A DNA stretch of 64,000 nt, taken from Viridothelium virens (lineage: Eukaryota; Ascomycota; Dothideomycetes; Trypetheliales; Trypetheliaceae). Location: positions 62,001-126,000 of the forward strand of contig ML991811.1 of assembly GCA_010094025.1 (NCBI GenBank). The letters run 5' to 3'. Shown here one piece after another: positions 10,582-22,266 of the stretch (position 1 is its first letter; each line of letters opens with the position of its first letter). The notes under the pieces were generated by a model, which was not told the DNA's origin, did not search any database, and saw nothing but the letters and a program-made list of their open reading frames with translations. Both the position numbers and the translations under genes were made by a program.

Positions 10582-11347
10582 TCGTACATGATTATGTGGA
10601 TCTCCCGTGAAACCAGGCTCGGTAGGGCAGCAAACGTATCTCAGAAAGCCATCGCCACCGGGAAAAATGAGTACACATGCACGAATGGTGGGAAGTGAAG
10701 ATCCCGGTTAATCTACTTGAAAATCGGCACTGGTAAGCCGAGGTGGCGGATGTGCACTAGGAGCACGCGATGAAACAAAACTAATTGAGGTACTTCCAAG
10801 AACCCAAACGAGATCATCGATGCAGATTTATCTGTCTTGATCCTTTTGCAAAGTAACGTTCGAAATTGAGTAGACTCGAAATCACATTGAGTAACAGACA
10901 GGACTTGGATATCTTACTGAATGTGCGAAATCAGGAAACGGTGATCATATCTCCGTGCCTTCATCATTTTCTTGTAGAAATACATGTACTAATTTTATAC
11001 ACCCCCAGTTATCTATCGCGGTGCTCTCTCTGGACGGTAAGAGGCTGACAAGATGCTGGTGTATCTCCTGAGAAATATCTACCTTTGGGGACGCGGAACC
11101 TGCCGTCGCTATTCGACGCTAGTGGCAGGTCAATTGGATCATTCGTAGGCAAAGCTTTCTCTTCTCCCTGGAGTAAGCGACCCTCACCCGTTGACGATGC
11201 CATTGGCGGAGGCACTGGTCCTCTGTTCGAGTCAATGCGTAATCCAGATATTCAACACCTCGATAGTTTGTTTTCCCAAATCGCCCTCTCTGAGAGGGTG
11301 GCAAAGGCAGCACTTGATTGACCGAAGTCTTTCAATATGGGATATCT

Positions 11348-14006
11348 TCAAGCCGGCTCAGTCCAGTCCACCTGCTCAGTAATGGGTCCTGTAGTATTGT
11401 TCGTATAGCCGATCTTCAATCTCAATTTCAACTTTGATGGGGGAGGCTGTTACGTATTAGCATCGTCTAGCTTGATGTGTGCTCCACATTTGCTTACTCC
11501 ATTCAGTGCCGTAATTCTCATCTGCTGCGTAGCCTCTTGCCCTCCATCGAGCTCGCTGTTACTAATTGGCTGCAGAGCCAATTTCTGCGACTTCGGAACT
11601 GCGGCCTGTAGTGAGACGTTGCTCAATTGACCAAAATCATTCGTGTTTACGAATTTGGCTAACACTTGCACGGAATTGCCAGTCCGTTGAAATTGGAAAG
11701 TGATGCTGAGATCGTTCTTGTTGTACACGGTGTGGGCGGTAGATGGATTTGGGGAAGGAAGATTCGACGTGTTGTTGAATGGGTTTGAGACAACTGACGA
11801 TGCTCCAGGGGTATATCCGGCTCCAGATGCCAAGCCACCAGGTGTACCTGCCCTCGGAACATTGCTATCGAATAAATCCATGATTGAGTTGACATTTGAC
11901 TTGGCCTGAGGAGGTGGAGAAGTTGCTTGCGGCGGAGGTGTTGATACTGAATTGCCACCACCCAAAATGTCCGCGAGCAGGTCAGTGTTTTGTTGAGAAC
12001 CATTAATTGTTGTGCTGGAATCAGGAGCAGGCATGTCCGATCCGCCCATCAAATCCAACAACATATCTTGCTCAGTCACTTGGCTTGGTTTCTTATTCTT
12101 CAGCACTCTGGATTGTCGTTTCTTAGGAGCTTCCCCAAGCACTCTCTGCTCTTCTCGGATCTCAGGTGGAGGCATCTTCTCGAGAACCCCTCTCCTCACT
12201 TGTTCATATCCAAACAAGTTCCCATACTCGACTGCTCGTTGTTGTATTTCCACATCAAGGTTGGCCTGGTTGTTGAGTAGCAACCGTCGAAGTCGATCAA
12301 CTTGAGCAGGATCTGAAAAGCGAGTTGATAATTTCATCGCAGCTGTCACGATATACTCAGTGACTAATTGTCCAGCATAGCTGCTGTTTAGAATTGAATT
12401 GAAAAGATCGACAATGTCACTTTCTTTGACTTCTTTTACTAATTCTTCTTCCTCATACTGTCCTCCACGCAACAAAAGATCGCCAAATTCGCCAATGGTC
12501 CAAGCTCCAGCCAGGATGAGACCTTCTTGGGATATGTCTTCTTTCAGACTAGCATAAAGTTTCTGGGCAGAGTAGGTCTGAAGTTCGGGGGTAGTGGCAA
12601 TAAGACGAACGAACGAGGAAAGTATTTGCTCTTTGACGTAGCTGCCGGCCAACTTCAACACCCTGAGCATTGTATCGATATGCCATCGTTTATTTGGCGC
12701 GAACCTGTCAGCCGCAATTCCAATTTGTGTCGTCATGATAGGTTTGAACTCATTGTCAGCTACTTCGAGGAAGGCCAGTAGCTCTCGTATCAGAACTCGA
12801 ACGTTGCTCTCGTTGATCAGAGTGAAACTCAGGTCCAGAGCCCTTCTCCGAATGCTGATATCCGGGTCCCTTAGACAGTCTAAGATGGTATTACGATGTC
12901 GCTGAACGGCGTTTGGCTCTATGGCAACGACCTTGATAAGCGTGTTCAAGGCTACATATCGGATATTGTTGTCCCGATTCGACAAGAACTTTCCGAGAAT
13001 GTTTACTCCAAGGACTCTTAGTGCTGTATCTGCCTCGATATCTAGGATAGTCAAGACAGCCTCGTATAGGATGGAATTCCCGACGTTCTTGGAACCATCT
13101 GTATTCGTGGCGACCTGAGCAAGGATATCATTGATCTGTTCGCTTGTCTCTGCATCTCCACGTCCGAGAACGCGCAGAAGTTGTAGTATTTTGACTTGTA
13201 AAAATGGATCTGTGATACCAGTGACGTCGTGTTCGGGAGCATACCCGGATCCCTGCAGACTCTTGAGTATTTTGACCAGTGAAGGGATTATAGGTCTGAA
13301 ACTATCGATGATATTTGTCTCGGTATCTTCGTCTTCCTCTGCCGCTTCACACATGTTTGTAACCAGCGTCAGACCACACAGCAGAACTCCATGATTTCGA
13401 TCTTGTAGTAACATCTTGCCTTTGTCCATGAAGTGTTCCTGTAAATCAGGCACCTTTCGACATATTCTCATGGCGCAGAGGGCAGCCTTTCGACGGACAT
13501 AGGGGTTTGAACTAAGGATAAGCTGCTCAATCTCTGGAAAGAGATCTCGCGACATCTCGATCGATGCGATATTGCCAAGAGCGCATAATGCCAATCCAAC
13601 GACGTATTGGTTGGAGTGATTGAGGTCATTCTTTAGCGAATTCGTGACGAGAGTCAAAACTTCTTGATTCTCGTCTAGCAGTAGCATTGTCCCGAGATAC
13701 CCTAGTCGTTTGTCCGCAAACCGCGGCGAAGCAAGTAGCTTCAGGCATTCTATCTGGCCAAAATGTGTTCGTTCACCCAATGTGAAAAGATAGAGGAGCT
13801 TGGCGACGTTGTTTCTTCGTATATTCGAATCGTGACTCTCTTCTCGGAAGCTGGCTCTTATAGCTGCACTCTCTTTTTGTACCACTGCCCGTTCGTCCGC
13901 GATTGTCTTGGAGGCCCGAACATTTCGAATGAATTGCTTGACTGCAGTCTGATTAGGCTCATGCTCGGTTTTGATGTCGCAAGCACATCCACTTACGGGA
14001 GCTCAT
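11348..14006 (-). CDS. APL4: AP-1 clathrin adaptor, gamma-adaptin large subunit
   Basis: Three exons, 13997-14006, 11498-13941 and 11348-11446, give 850 residues. The first exon is only 10 nt (ATGAGCTCCC) and joins in phase to yield MSSLKQFIRNVRASKTIADE, the conserved adaptin start. The long trunk is HEAT-like (RRNNVAKLLYLFTLGERTHF; FADKRLGYLGTMLLLDENQE). A proline/serine hinge at about 625-720 is followed by the gamma-ear (LSITFQFQRTGNSVQVLAKF). The last 51-nt intron (11447-11497) has a GCTAATAC branch site; splicing restores the ear end (ALNGPPPSKLKLRLKIGYT). Without that splice the ear would end at a stop inside the intron. The protein works in clathrin-coated transport between trans-Golgi and endosomes, with beta, mu and sigma subunits encoded elsewhere. 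It is divergent from the sterol acyltransferase gene. Confidence 0.95.
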
Positions 14007-14542
14007 GACGGCCTGATCAAGCCTTGGTCAACATGTATGAGAGAGTCAGAAGATTGGCTAGCCCGTTCACGTCACGGGAGCTGTTGGTGAGCCACTGGAA
14101 AATACAATGCTGTTCTGGAGACCCTGGCTGCTCTCCCGTGCCTCCGCTGCAAGGCGTCACAGCGTGAAGTCGGAACTCGGATCATCGGGGGAACCAAGCC
14201 GCCGAGAGCTATTCTGAAATGCTAAGCTTGAGGTGTGCTTGGCACGCTTAATTCCAGCTGATCGCACTATTTGGGGACGTGTTATTCGCGCGAGTTGCTT
14301 AATGTGACGAAGATACTCAGCTTTGGGCATCTGACTACGTAGGCGAACCTCGATATAGCCGTGGTCTTCCGTCAACTCAGATGGCGATCTGCATGTGGTT
14401 GGTCTCCAACGCTCCTGGTCGCGCATCGTCCGCGTTGTACCTCAGCTTTGAGTCTGACGATTCTACTACAAAGGCAAGCTTTTCGTACGGGGCCTGAGAA
14501 GTCGCTCCATAATCTTAATCTCTACTACACACCTCTTTCACT
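14007..14542. promoter_or_regulatory. Bidirectional promoter region, AP-1 gamma / sterol O-acyltransferase
   Basis: A 536-bp space between divergent start codons. An 89-codon open frame on the minus strand (14157-14426) resembles nothing known and overlaps likely promoter DNA, so it was not called. Pyrimidine-rich DNA precedes 14543. Confidence 0.5.
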
Positions 14543-16358
14543 ATGTCGACTTCGGCAGAGGTAAGACCGAACGGCTCTGTAGATCTTCTTCAACCCAAAC
14601 CAAGGAAGCCAGTTATTCCATCGTTACTTCGTACTCGGAACGATAGTGAAGAGGGACACTCAAGCAATGGCACTCCAGCCTCAGGCGCTTCTAGGTGTGT
14701 CTCAGCATTACATTTATGCAATTTTCCTATACTGATTTTTTTTTTTTTCTAGTCGAGGCGCAACTCCAGTGCCAGAAGATGCACCTCCATCTGCTCATGC
14801 TACCTCGTCTGCTCGGCAGCAAATCCGAGCTTTCCACAAGCGTCGCATCTTTCCTACAGTCGAATACGCGGCTCGAGTCTCGCATTTCGATCCCAACAGT
14901 GATTATACCGACTTCCGTGGATTTTTCGTCCTCTTTTGGATCGGTCTCGCGATTATGTGCATAACTGCAATGCTTCGCAACATGAAAGAGACTGGATACC
15001 CTTTGACAATCAGACAATGGAGCTTATTCACCGAGAATATCTGGGAGATGGGCCTCAGTGATGCCCTGATGGTTGCCTCGACTGCGATCAGTCTGCCCTT
15101 GCACAAAATGTATATGGGTAGTGCAGGCGCTCTTCGATGGCGTCGAGGTGGCATTGTCATACAGAGTCTCTTTCAAGCAGTGTGGCTGAGTTTTTGGGTA
15201 TAGTAAGTTTCAGAGCATTACGAGAATGGTGGATCGCTCGTCCTAACATGGGGTAGTTGGCCATTTCTACGGACCTGGACCTGGACCGCGCAGGTCTTTT
15301 TCACGTTGCATTTGCTTGCAATGTTCATGAAGATGCATTCTTATGCCTTTTACAGCGGCCATCTCAGCGAAGTCAGGCGTCGGTTAATGGCCCTTGACGA
15401 ACCAGAAACTACGTCTGCGTCAAGGGCAAAACTTGTGCGGTACCCGAGCACGCGAACTTTACCAACAAGTCCTACCAAAGAGCAGATCGGTGAGGCTACA
15501 AAGACAGAGCCAGCTAAGAGCGATCTAGAGTCATTGCGTGAGGATCTGGCGTTCGAGCTAACATCGCCTTTGGGTCGCGTTACCTATCCCCAAAATCTGA
15601 CTCTTTACAATTACCTGGACTATCTGTTCTGCCCTACGCTTTGTTACGAGCTAGAGTATCCCCGGACTAAGGGTATCCAGTGGATGGAGCTTTTCTACAA
15701 ATCACTTGCGGTCTTTGGCTGTATTTTCCTCATGACCGTCACAAGCGAAGAATTCGTAATTCCTGTCCTGGAAGAATCTGCTCCACGATTGCAGAGAAGC
15801 CAAACTTTCTCTGAGGGAAGTCTTATCTTGGCCGAGACGATCAGCAGACTTTTATTCCCGTTCATGGTTATTTTCCTGCTGGTCTTCTTGGTCATCTTCG
15901 AATACGTTCTTGGTGCGTTCGCGGAGATCACTTGTAAGTTGCATGTTCTCACTATTTTTCGAACTTATGCTTATTTTACATCAGGCTTTGCGGATCGTCA
16001 GTTCTACGCAGACTGGTGGAACAGTACCGACTGGCTGGAATTCTCACGGGAATGGAATATACCCGTGCATAATTTTTTCCGGCGTCATGTCTACAGCGCA
16101 TCTCGGGCCAACCTTTCGCGCCCAGTTGCTACCGTAATAACCTTCTTCATCAGTGCCTTGGCGCATGAGCTCGTCATGATCTGCATTACCAAAAAATTCC
16201 GTGGTTATGGATTCTTTGCGATGATGTTGCAGATGCCTATTGTCATGGTACAGCGATCGAAATTGGTCAGGGGCAGGACGCTATTGAATAATGTGCTCTT
16301 CTGGTGCTCAATGATTCTGGGCCTTTCTATGATGTGCGCCCTTTACGTACTGGTATGA
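14543..16358 (+). CDS. ARE2: Sterol O-acyltransferase (ACAT/ARE family, MBOAT superfamily)
   Basis: Exons 14543-14694, 14753-15202, 15257-15933 and 15985-16358 (introns 58, 54 and 51 nt) give 550 residues. It esterifies sterols with fatty acyl-CoA in the ER to form steryl esters for lipid droplets. After a Ser/Pro cytosolic head come several membrane segments (GFFVLFWIGLAIMCITAML and others) and the MBOAT core. The ACAT signature FYADWWN is at 433-439 and the active-site His at about 487 in ISALAHELVM. YPQNLTLYNYLDYLFCPTLC is also typical. The second donor is GTAAGT at 15203, not the closer GTATAG, because only this restores SFWVYWPFLRTWTWTAQVFF. Whether it is closer to ARE1 or ARE2 cannot be settled. 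Confidence 0.94.
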
Positions 16359-17013
16359 ATGAGTGGCTTTGCTTTTAATGGACTGGAGGGGCGCTCTTGC
16401 TTTGGCTTGTATTGATACCCTTGACTCAGTTCCATAGACCTGTATTATATCACGAGATAGCTTGAGGACACGTAGATTAATAAGAAAAAGGTGGCAGTAT
16501 TATGTGAAAATGGCATGACATCTATGTACCATGCTATCTCCTTCTGTCGCCCAGGGAAAATTGACCTAATATATGCAAAAACCACCCAAAGTTTGAATAT
16601 TCTGACTGAAGGAGTCTATTTCGGGCATAGCTGCTGTTCATATTTTTTGTTAGCATATCCCTATTTCCTCGCCTTCTTTACGTGAGGAGGTGCGCTTGCG
16701 TGTTCCTGCATAAGTTGGCCGTTCGAGGGGAGCTTGAACCGGCAAACCGAGGCGGTGACGTCGATTGACGCTTCCCGCCAAATCTTCACCATGTAGTCGT
16801 CACAAGGCAGGCGCCCTCAGTCCCCAAGAAAACTCAAGTCTTGAAGAACTGCTGGCCATGTCTTCTCAATTTCAACTTCAACTTCTACTCACTGCAGACT
16901 CGCAAGCAACATCGTCTGCTCTTTATCTTTGTCCCTTTCTGAATTCATCCCTCAAACGTCCCCAATAACACCTCGCCGCCTGTCTTCCGCTATCCATGCG
17001 AGACTGATCGACC
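16359..17013. other. Intergenic region between acyltransferase and patatin-lipase genes
   Basis: The two genes run in the same direction. The left half is AT-rich 3' flank; the right half (16700-17013) is C/T-rich and reads as promoter and leader for the lipase. No further feature was seen. Confidence 0.55.
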
Positions 17014-19587
17014 ATGGCGGACAATAAACGGTCGACGGATGGAATTTCCTCCTCCCCTCCATTCCCTGCCTGGGCCTACGACTTCGGTAAACTCCCAGAC
17101 CACGATAATGATTTCGTCTCGGACGAAGACATCACCGAATTCGCCCGCGCCCTCGCCGCTCCTGAGGCCTCTCCCTCACAAGAGGACCTGCTCTCCCCCA
17201 AGACCCAAGCCGATCCGATCTTTATCACAGCGCTGAATGACTGGCGTCCTGTGCACCAAAAGGTGAAGCCTGAAGTCCGCACAGAAGTTGGGGAAGGACC
17301 AACTGAGGCAGGGGCGACAGGAAGGGGGAAAACGGCTGGGACAGGGGCCGCAGCGCGGCAGGCAGCAAAGGCAAGGAAAAAGCGCAAGAAGCCCCGGCGT
17401 GGTGTGGATGAGACGCGAGAGGGGTACGTGTATACATTGCTCAAGTGGCCGCTGCTGCTCTTCGCGCTGGCTTGGATTGTGTGTCTTGGGGCGGCGTATC
17501 TCCTCACACGGGGATACATTTACCTGTACGAGCACTGGGTCACTTGGCGGGGGCGACGGCAACAGCTGAGGAGGGCATTGCAGCGGACGACTACGTACGA
17601 GGACTGGATTGCTGCTGGAAAGCAGCTGGATCGGTATCTGGGAAATGAGGAGTGGAAAGAAAAAGATGAGTATGCGTACTATGACGATGGGACGGTAAGG
17701 AGAGTGTGGAGGCAGATGCAAAGATTAAGGGAGGTGGCCGAAGTAGCGGAGCAGAATATTGGGGGTGGGGACGGGGATGGGGATGGGGATGGGGATGGAT
17801 CAGAGGGAGCTGGACACGGCGACCGGAAAGCCATCGAGGAACTGCAGAGTCTCTGTGAAGCATGCATCAAGAGCAACTTCGTAGGCGTCGAGAACCCGCG
17901 TCTCTACAGCGAAACCTATTATGGCACCAAGAACCTCGTCCAGTCCTTCATAGACGAAGTCGAAGCCTCACTCACCCTCCTCCTCCACACCCGCCAACTC
18001 ACCCCCGACGCCAAAGCCTCCCTCTTCAAGCACCTCCAAAACAACTTCGGCCGCACCGCCCTCTGCCTCTCCGGCGGCGCCACCTTCGCCTACTACCATT
18101 TTGGCGTCGCCAAAGCCCTCCTCGACGCCGACCTCCTGCCCCAAGTCATCACGGGCACCTCGGGCGGCGCCCTAGTCGCAGGTCTTCTCGCAACCCGCAC
18201 CGACGCCGAACTGCGCCAGCTCCTCGTGCCCGCCCTCGCAGGGCGCATCACCGCCTGCCACGACGACTTCCGGACCTGGTTCGTGCGCTGGCGACGCACC
18301 GGGGCGCGCTTCGACGCGCTGGACTGGGCGCGCCGCTGCGCTTGGTTCACGAGGGGGTCGATGACGTTCGCGGAGGCGTATGCGAGGACGGGTCGCATCC
18401 TTAATGTGTCTTGCGTGCCCTCAGACCCGCACAGCCCGACGATTCTGGCGAATTATTTGACGAGCCCGGATTGTGTCATTTGGTCTGCAGTGCTGGCGTC
18501 GGCGGCGGTGCCCGGGATCATGAATCCTGTGGTGTTGATGAAGAAGATGGGGGATGGGACGTTGGTGCCGTACAGCTTTGGGCATAAATGGAAAGATGGG
18601 AGTTTGAGGACGGACATTCCGCTCCGGGCGCTGAATTTGCATTTCAAGGTGAATTTCAGTATCGTGAGTCAGGTGAATCCGCATATCAATCTCTTTTTCT
18701 TCTCGTCGAGGGGAAGTGTGGGGAGGCCTGTCACCCACCGTCGTGGACGTGGTTGGCGTGGTGGATTCTTGGGAAGCGCGGTGGAGCAGTACATCAAGCT
18801 CGACCTGAACAAATGGTTGAAAGTGTTACGGCACTTGGAGCTTCTTCCACGGCCACTTGGGCAGGATTGGTCGGAGATCTGGCTTCAGCGATTCAGTGGA
18901 ACTATAACCATCTGGCCTAAGAGCGTCCTCAGTGACTTCTGGTACATCCTCTCAGACCCGGGCATGGATCGTTTGGCCCGCATGATTCTTGTGGGGCAGC
19001 AGAGCACATTTCCAAAACTACAATTCATCGCGAATCGAATGAAGGCAGAACGGTTGATTGAACAGGGGAGGAGAGAGACGATGGGAAAGAGATATGCAAT
19101 TGGCAATGAAGGTGATGAGCTGGGCTTTCGGACAGTGTTGTCAGAGGAAGATTTGGAAGGTCTGATTAGGAAGGAGGCTAGGAAGAGGAATGGAGATGTC
19201 GCTCTACCACCGTTGAACCTCAAGCCGTCTGATGACACGAACAGACTATCGCCTTCGCCTGCACGTTCACCGAGAAGGGAGCAAGGCGAGGATGAGAGAC
19301 CTGAGAGTCCCAGCTTGGGACGTCGTGTATCGACTTGGCTAAGGAACTCCCTTGATATAAAAAGGTCGTCGACAGGGCATATAGCGGCAGAGAATCATGC
19401 GAAGAGAAGAGGGAGTGTCATGAATGAAATAGGGAGGCAGAGCAGAGTCTTCTTTGACGATACTGATGCAGGAGCGGAGACCGACGTGACAGAAAGGGGA
19501 GATACTGACGTAGAGGATCTATTGGATGCTGATATTGAGTTTCGAGACGAGGACAACCCGACTGCAAGAGGGTTTACCTCGAGCTAA
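17014..19587 (+). CDS. Patatin-like phospholipase / triacylglycerol lipase with DUF3336 (Tgl3/4/5-SDP1 type)
   Basis: Intronless, 857 residues. An acidic and then basic N-terminal third leads to one hydrophobic segment (about 143-172: LLKWPLLLFALAWIVCLGAA). A DUF3336-like helical part follows (TTYEDWIAAGKQLDRYLG to about 310). The patatin domain has the glycine-rich oxyanion stretch ALCLSGGATFAYYHFGVAKA (about 349-368), nucleophile Ser383 in GTSGG, and the catalytic Asp528 in WKDGSLRTD. Family members hydrolyse triacylglycerol or lysophospholipids at lipid droplets and ER. The C-terminal 200 residues are Ser/Glu/Arg-rich and probably disordered. A Gly-Asp run at about 250-262 comes from a GGGGAT microrepeat near 17760-17797. 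It lies next to the steryl-ester synthase gene, an opposite step of lipid storage. Confidence 0.92.
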   Translation: MADNKRSTDGISSSPPFPAWAYDFGKLPDHDNDFVSDEDITEFARALAAPEASPSQEDLLSPKTQADPIFITALNDWRPVHQKVKPEVRTEVGEGPTEAGATGRGKTAGTGAAARQAAKARKKRKKPRRGVDETREGYVYTLLKWPLLLFALAWIVCLGAAYLLTRGYIYLYEHWVTWRGRRQQLRRALQRTTTYEDWIAAGKQLDRYLGNEEWKEKDEYAYYDDGTVRRVWRQMQRLREVAEVAEQNIGGGDGDGDGDGDGSEGAGHGDRKAIEELQSLCEACIKSNFVGVENPRLYSETYYGTKNLVQSFIDEVEASLTLLLHTRQLTPDAKASLFKHLQNNFGRTALCLSGGATFAYYHFGVAKALLDADLLPQVITGTSGGALVAGLLATRTDAELRQLLVPALAGRITACHDDFRTWFVRWRRTGARFDALDWARRCAWFTRGSMTFAEAYARTGRILNVSCVPSDPHSPTILANYLTSPDCVIWSAVLASAAVPGIMNPVVLMKKMGDGTLVPYSFGHKWKDGSLRTDIPLRALNLHFKVNFSIVSQVNPHINLFFFSSRGSVGRPVTHRRGRGWRGGFLGSAVEQYIKLDLNKWLKVLRHLELLPRPLGQDWSEIWLQRFSGTITIWPKSVLSDFWYILSDPGMDRLARMILVGQQSTFPKLQFIANRMKAERLIEQGRRETMGKRYAIGNEGDELGFRTVLSEEDLEGLIRKEARKRNGDVALPPLNLKPSDDTNRLSPSPARSPRREQGEDERPESPSLGRRVSTWLRNSLDIKRSSTGHIAAENHAKRRGSVMNEIGRQSRVFFDDTDAGAETDVTERGDTDVEDLLDADIEFRDEDNPTARGFTSS

Positions 19588-22266
19588 CTGTCAAATGCAC
19601 CACTACCGAAGGCAGAGTACGCCTGAACGCCTCCCCAACGAGTTGAAAAATTGCATATCTTCTTCCCACATGCCTCCTCGGCTGGACCGGTCGCCGCGAC
19701 TCGAGGATGTTTTTAATAACTAGCTGCTAAAGTGCACATATTGCGTCTGCAGCCTCGGTGAAGTCCGAGTTGGTCACAATAGACTTTCCGAGCCTCTTGA
19801 AATTTTCAGGTCACCTGGCGTTTCTGGGTGTTGTTGAGGGCGGGTGGAATGCGCTCTTTCCCAACAATGTTTCGAAACCTGACAACTGCATTGATTTATT
19901 CTGGAATCTTTCGTGATGGTTATTCAGCGTGGCGCACAGGGATTGGTGTTGGTATGGCCTAGATTTGTACGGAGGCAGAGGTGGCGGGAAAGACACCAAC
20001 TTTGGGGCCACGATATTACGTACATCGGACATTTTATGCAACAGCCTAGAATCAGAAACCAGAGTAATTAGAAGTGCAGAGTTTTACTATGGAGATTTGA
20101 AATGTGGAGACAAAAACGATTGTGCATGCAACGTGCTAGGGATTAGTGAGACGTTAGCCCATGGAGAGGTGATAAAATGGTGGAATGCTAAATATCAGCC
20201 AACTTCGTGAGGACTTTGTTGCTGGCCAAAATTCCCATCCCGCCAGAGGGCTACTGTACAAAGTAATTAATTGATCGTGGCAGTTTCGCAAGCAATCCTG
20301 ATAAGCTCTGAGCAGTCGCATCAAATGCGCAGATCATTGCCATGATTCGGCTGTCAGCGACTTCAGAGTGGCATCTCCGCGTCCAAGGCGAACGAGACAG
20401 GGCAGGTTGATGCCGAGGGTGACGGTGGCGATTCTCCTGTTCTTGAGCCTAATTACTAGGGTTTTGAATAGAAGAGGATCAGCGGATTGGTCTGTCGCGA
20501 TAAGTGTTTTGCCTTGGGTGATTGGGCGATTGGAAAGTGCGAGGAATGACGAATTTTGACGATCGCTAGGAAAGGGGAGCTTCCACGCGGCTTCTGGAAA
20601 AGCGCAAGGAAGGTACCTGGTAGGGTTCGAGGGAGTGTGTGAGCGTCTGAGTGGCTGTGCGCCCAACCTCCCGGCAGCAGATTAGTGGCTATCTCGCCAA
20701 GATCCAATCGCAGCCGACGTCGAGATGACTCTGCTGTCATCTGATTGCATCCGAGCTCTTACTGCACTTTCCACCCCCGGCGCAGTATCGGGATGTGCAA
20801 ACCTCGCTCCCCATGAGGAGGAGAGATGTAGGGAGGAAAGGCCAGATAGCGCGCTCGGATAGTCTTAGCTTTTGGAAGGCTTGGAAAAGCTTGGAAGGTT
20901 TGGAAGACGCATTGGAAGCCGCACTGGAAGCGGTCTAAATGGTCTAAATGGACATGGCGGCCTCCTGCTGTTCTGGGACCAACGGTCCGCCTTACCTGAA
21001 ACTTATTTGGCGCCCGACGCAAGTTCACTTGCTCGTTCTGACTGAACTCCGGCAGGGAGGAATGGAAAGGGAAGCAATGGCTTTCATGCTGTGGCTGTAG
21101 CTTGACATCGCGTGAGCTGTCGAGGCCGAGTTGCGCGCTGTGCGAAGAATTGGGTTATTAGTAGAATGCTACCTCAGATCTGCTCCCTTCGCTCAACGTG
21201 CCATCTCACGGTGGTCAGCGCACGCAGACAGCAACAGCAGCACGTCGGCCTGCAGCGAACAAGTATCGAATCCCGTCCGAAGCCTTGCACGGATCTGCTA
21301 AGGCGTGGTGCGTGCGTGGAGACGAGGGTTCCCTGAGTTGGGCAAGCTCATTGGTTTCCCCCGCTGCGTGGCTGCGTCTAACCAAACCCCCTCGCTCCCA
21401 GAGTCTGGTGCAGGTCTGTCCGCTGCCATCTCCCTCGACTGCTGTGCTTTCTCAAAGGCCACCACCGCCGCCTCTTAACCACCGTCGAGTCGCAGAGAGG
21501 AGCTGCCGCCAGTGTCCAAGCGCTGCATCAGCAAATGTCCGTACTCTGCTCCGGTTCCACTCACATCCTCCATCCTCACGCCTGACGGCTTCCAATGTTG
21601 CGCTATCCCTCCTAATTGCGCTTCACACGACACCTTCCGCAGCCGTGCCCTTCGCTCTCTGACCAATTTGACCTTTGCTCTCCTACCGCCTTCCTACAGC
21701 CTGGCAGGCGCCGCGCAAACATAATTCTCTAGCACCCTTTGCGAAATAGGTCACCGGTCTCCTCAACCTTTTATTGCGTGGTCCGAGTCCTTTTTCGGCC
21801 GAACAATATCACTCCAGTTGCGCCTGCCTCATCTCACCACTACGACCTCGACAACGTCGGAATTCTATCATCCACCCTCACCGCTTAAGTTACATCGTTT
21901 CACCACCAATTCGGCACAACTTGCTATTGCTTTGAGGAATTTGTTGTGTTTATGAAGGGTACGGGCAAAGAAAGGAAACACTAGGCAGCTATCTAAATCC
22001 GGAATCCTGCTTTGCACACGCCTGCAGACGACTGCACGAGCCTCGCGCCAGCTCTTTGAACTCGATTCGTGCTCTGTACTACCTTTGTAGCAGTTACATT
22101 CCCGCTGCGATCTCGACAATCACCTCTTTACTACGGTTACACGACGTCCATGTGTGCATTCTACGAATACGAGATCGATTTGTCTTGCATTTCGTAATTT
22201 CAATCCACTAAATACCGAATGAGAGACAAGCGGGCACTCTTGTAGGAGTTCTACTTGGCCCAAATC
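19588..22266. other. Long intergenic region, probable long leader of the phosphodiesterase gene
   Basis: No gene is supported in 2.7 kb. From about 21400 the DNA is rich in C and T and holds many short frames, as in long fungal 5' leaders. A TGGAAG-rich imperfect repeat near 20872-20930 is listed separately. Open frames of up to 154 codons (21198-21662) have biased, repeat-like composition and no family resemblance. Confidence 0.45.
20872..20949. repeat. Imperfect TTGGAAG-type repeat followed by GGTCTAAAT duplication
   Basis: TTGGAA(A/G) recurs about every 9-15 bp from 20872 to 20930, and the 9-bp GGTCTAAAT occurs twice in tandem at 20932-20949. It is non-coding by appearance. Confidence 0.6.

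Larger units (their letters stand above)
10214..11347. other. Xylanase promoter region and 3' flank of AP-1 gamma gene
   Basis: No coding gene is supported. The left part is the xylanase promoter, with two GGCTAA motifs and an AT-rich TTATATTT stretch about 130 bp before the start. The right part is the 3' flank of the AP-1 gamma gene. Short open frames at 10866-11382 look like chance. Confidence 0.55.

Noticed and set aside
14157-14426. 89-codon open frame between AP-1 gamma and the acyltransferase
   Set aside because: It occupies the shared promoter of two divergent genes and has no recognisable feature.
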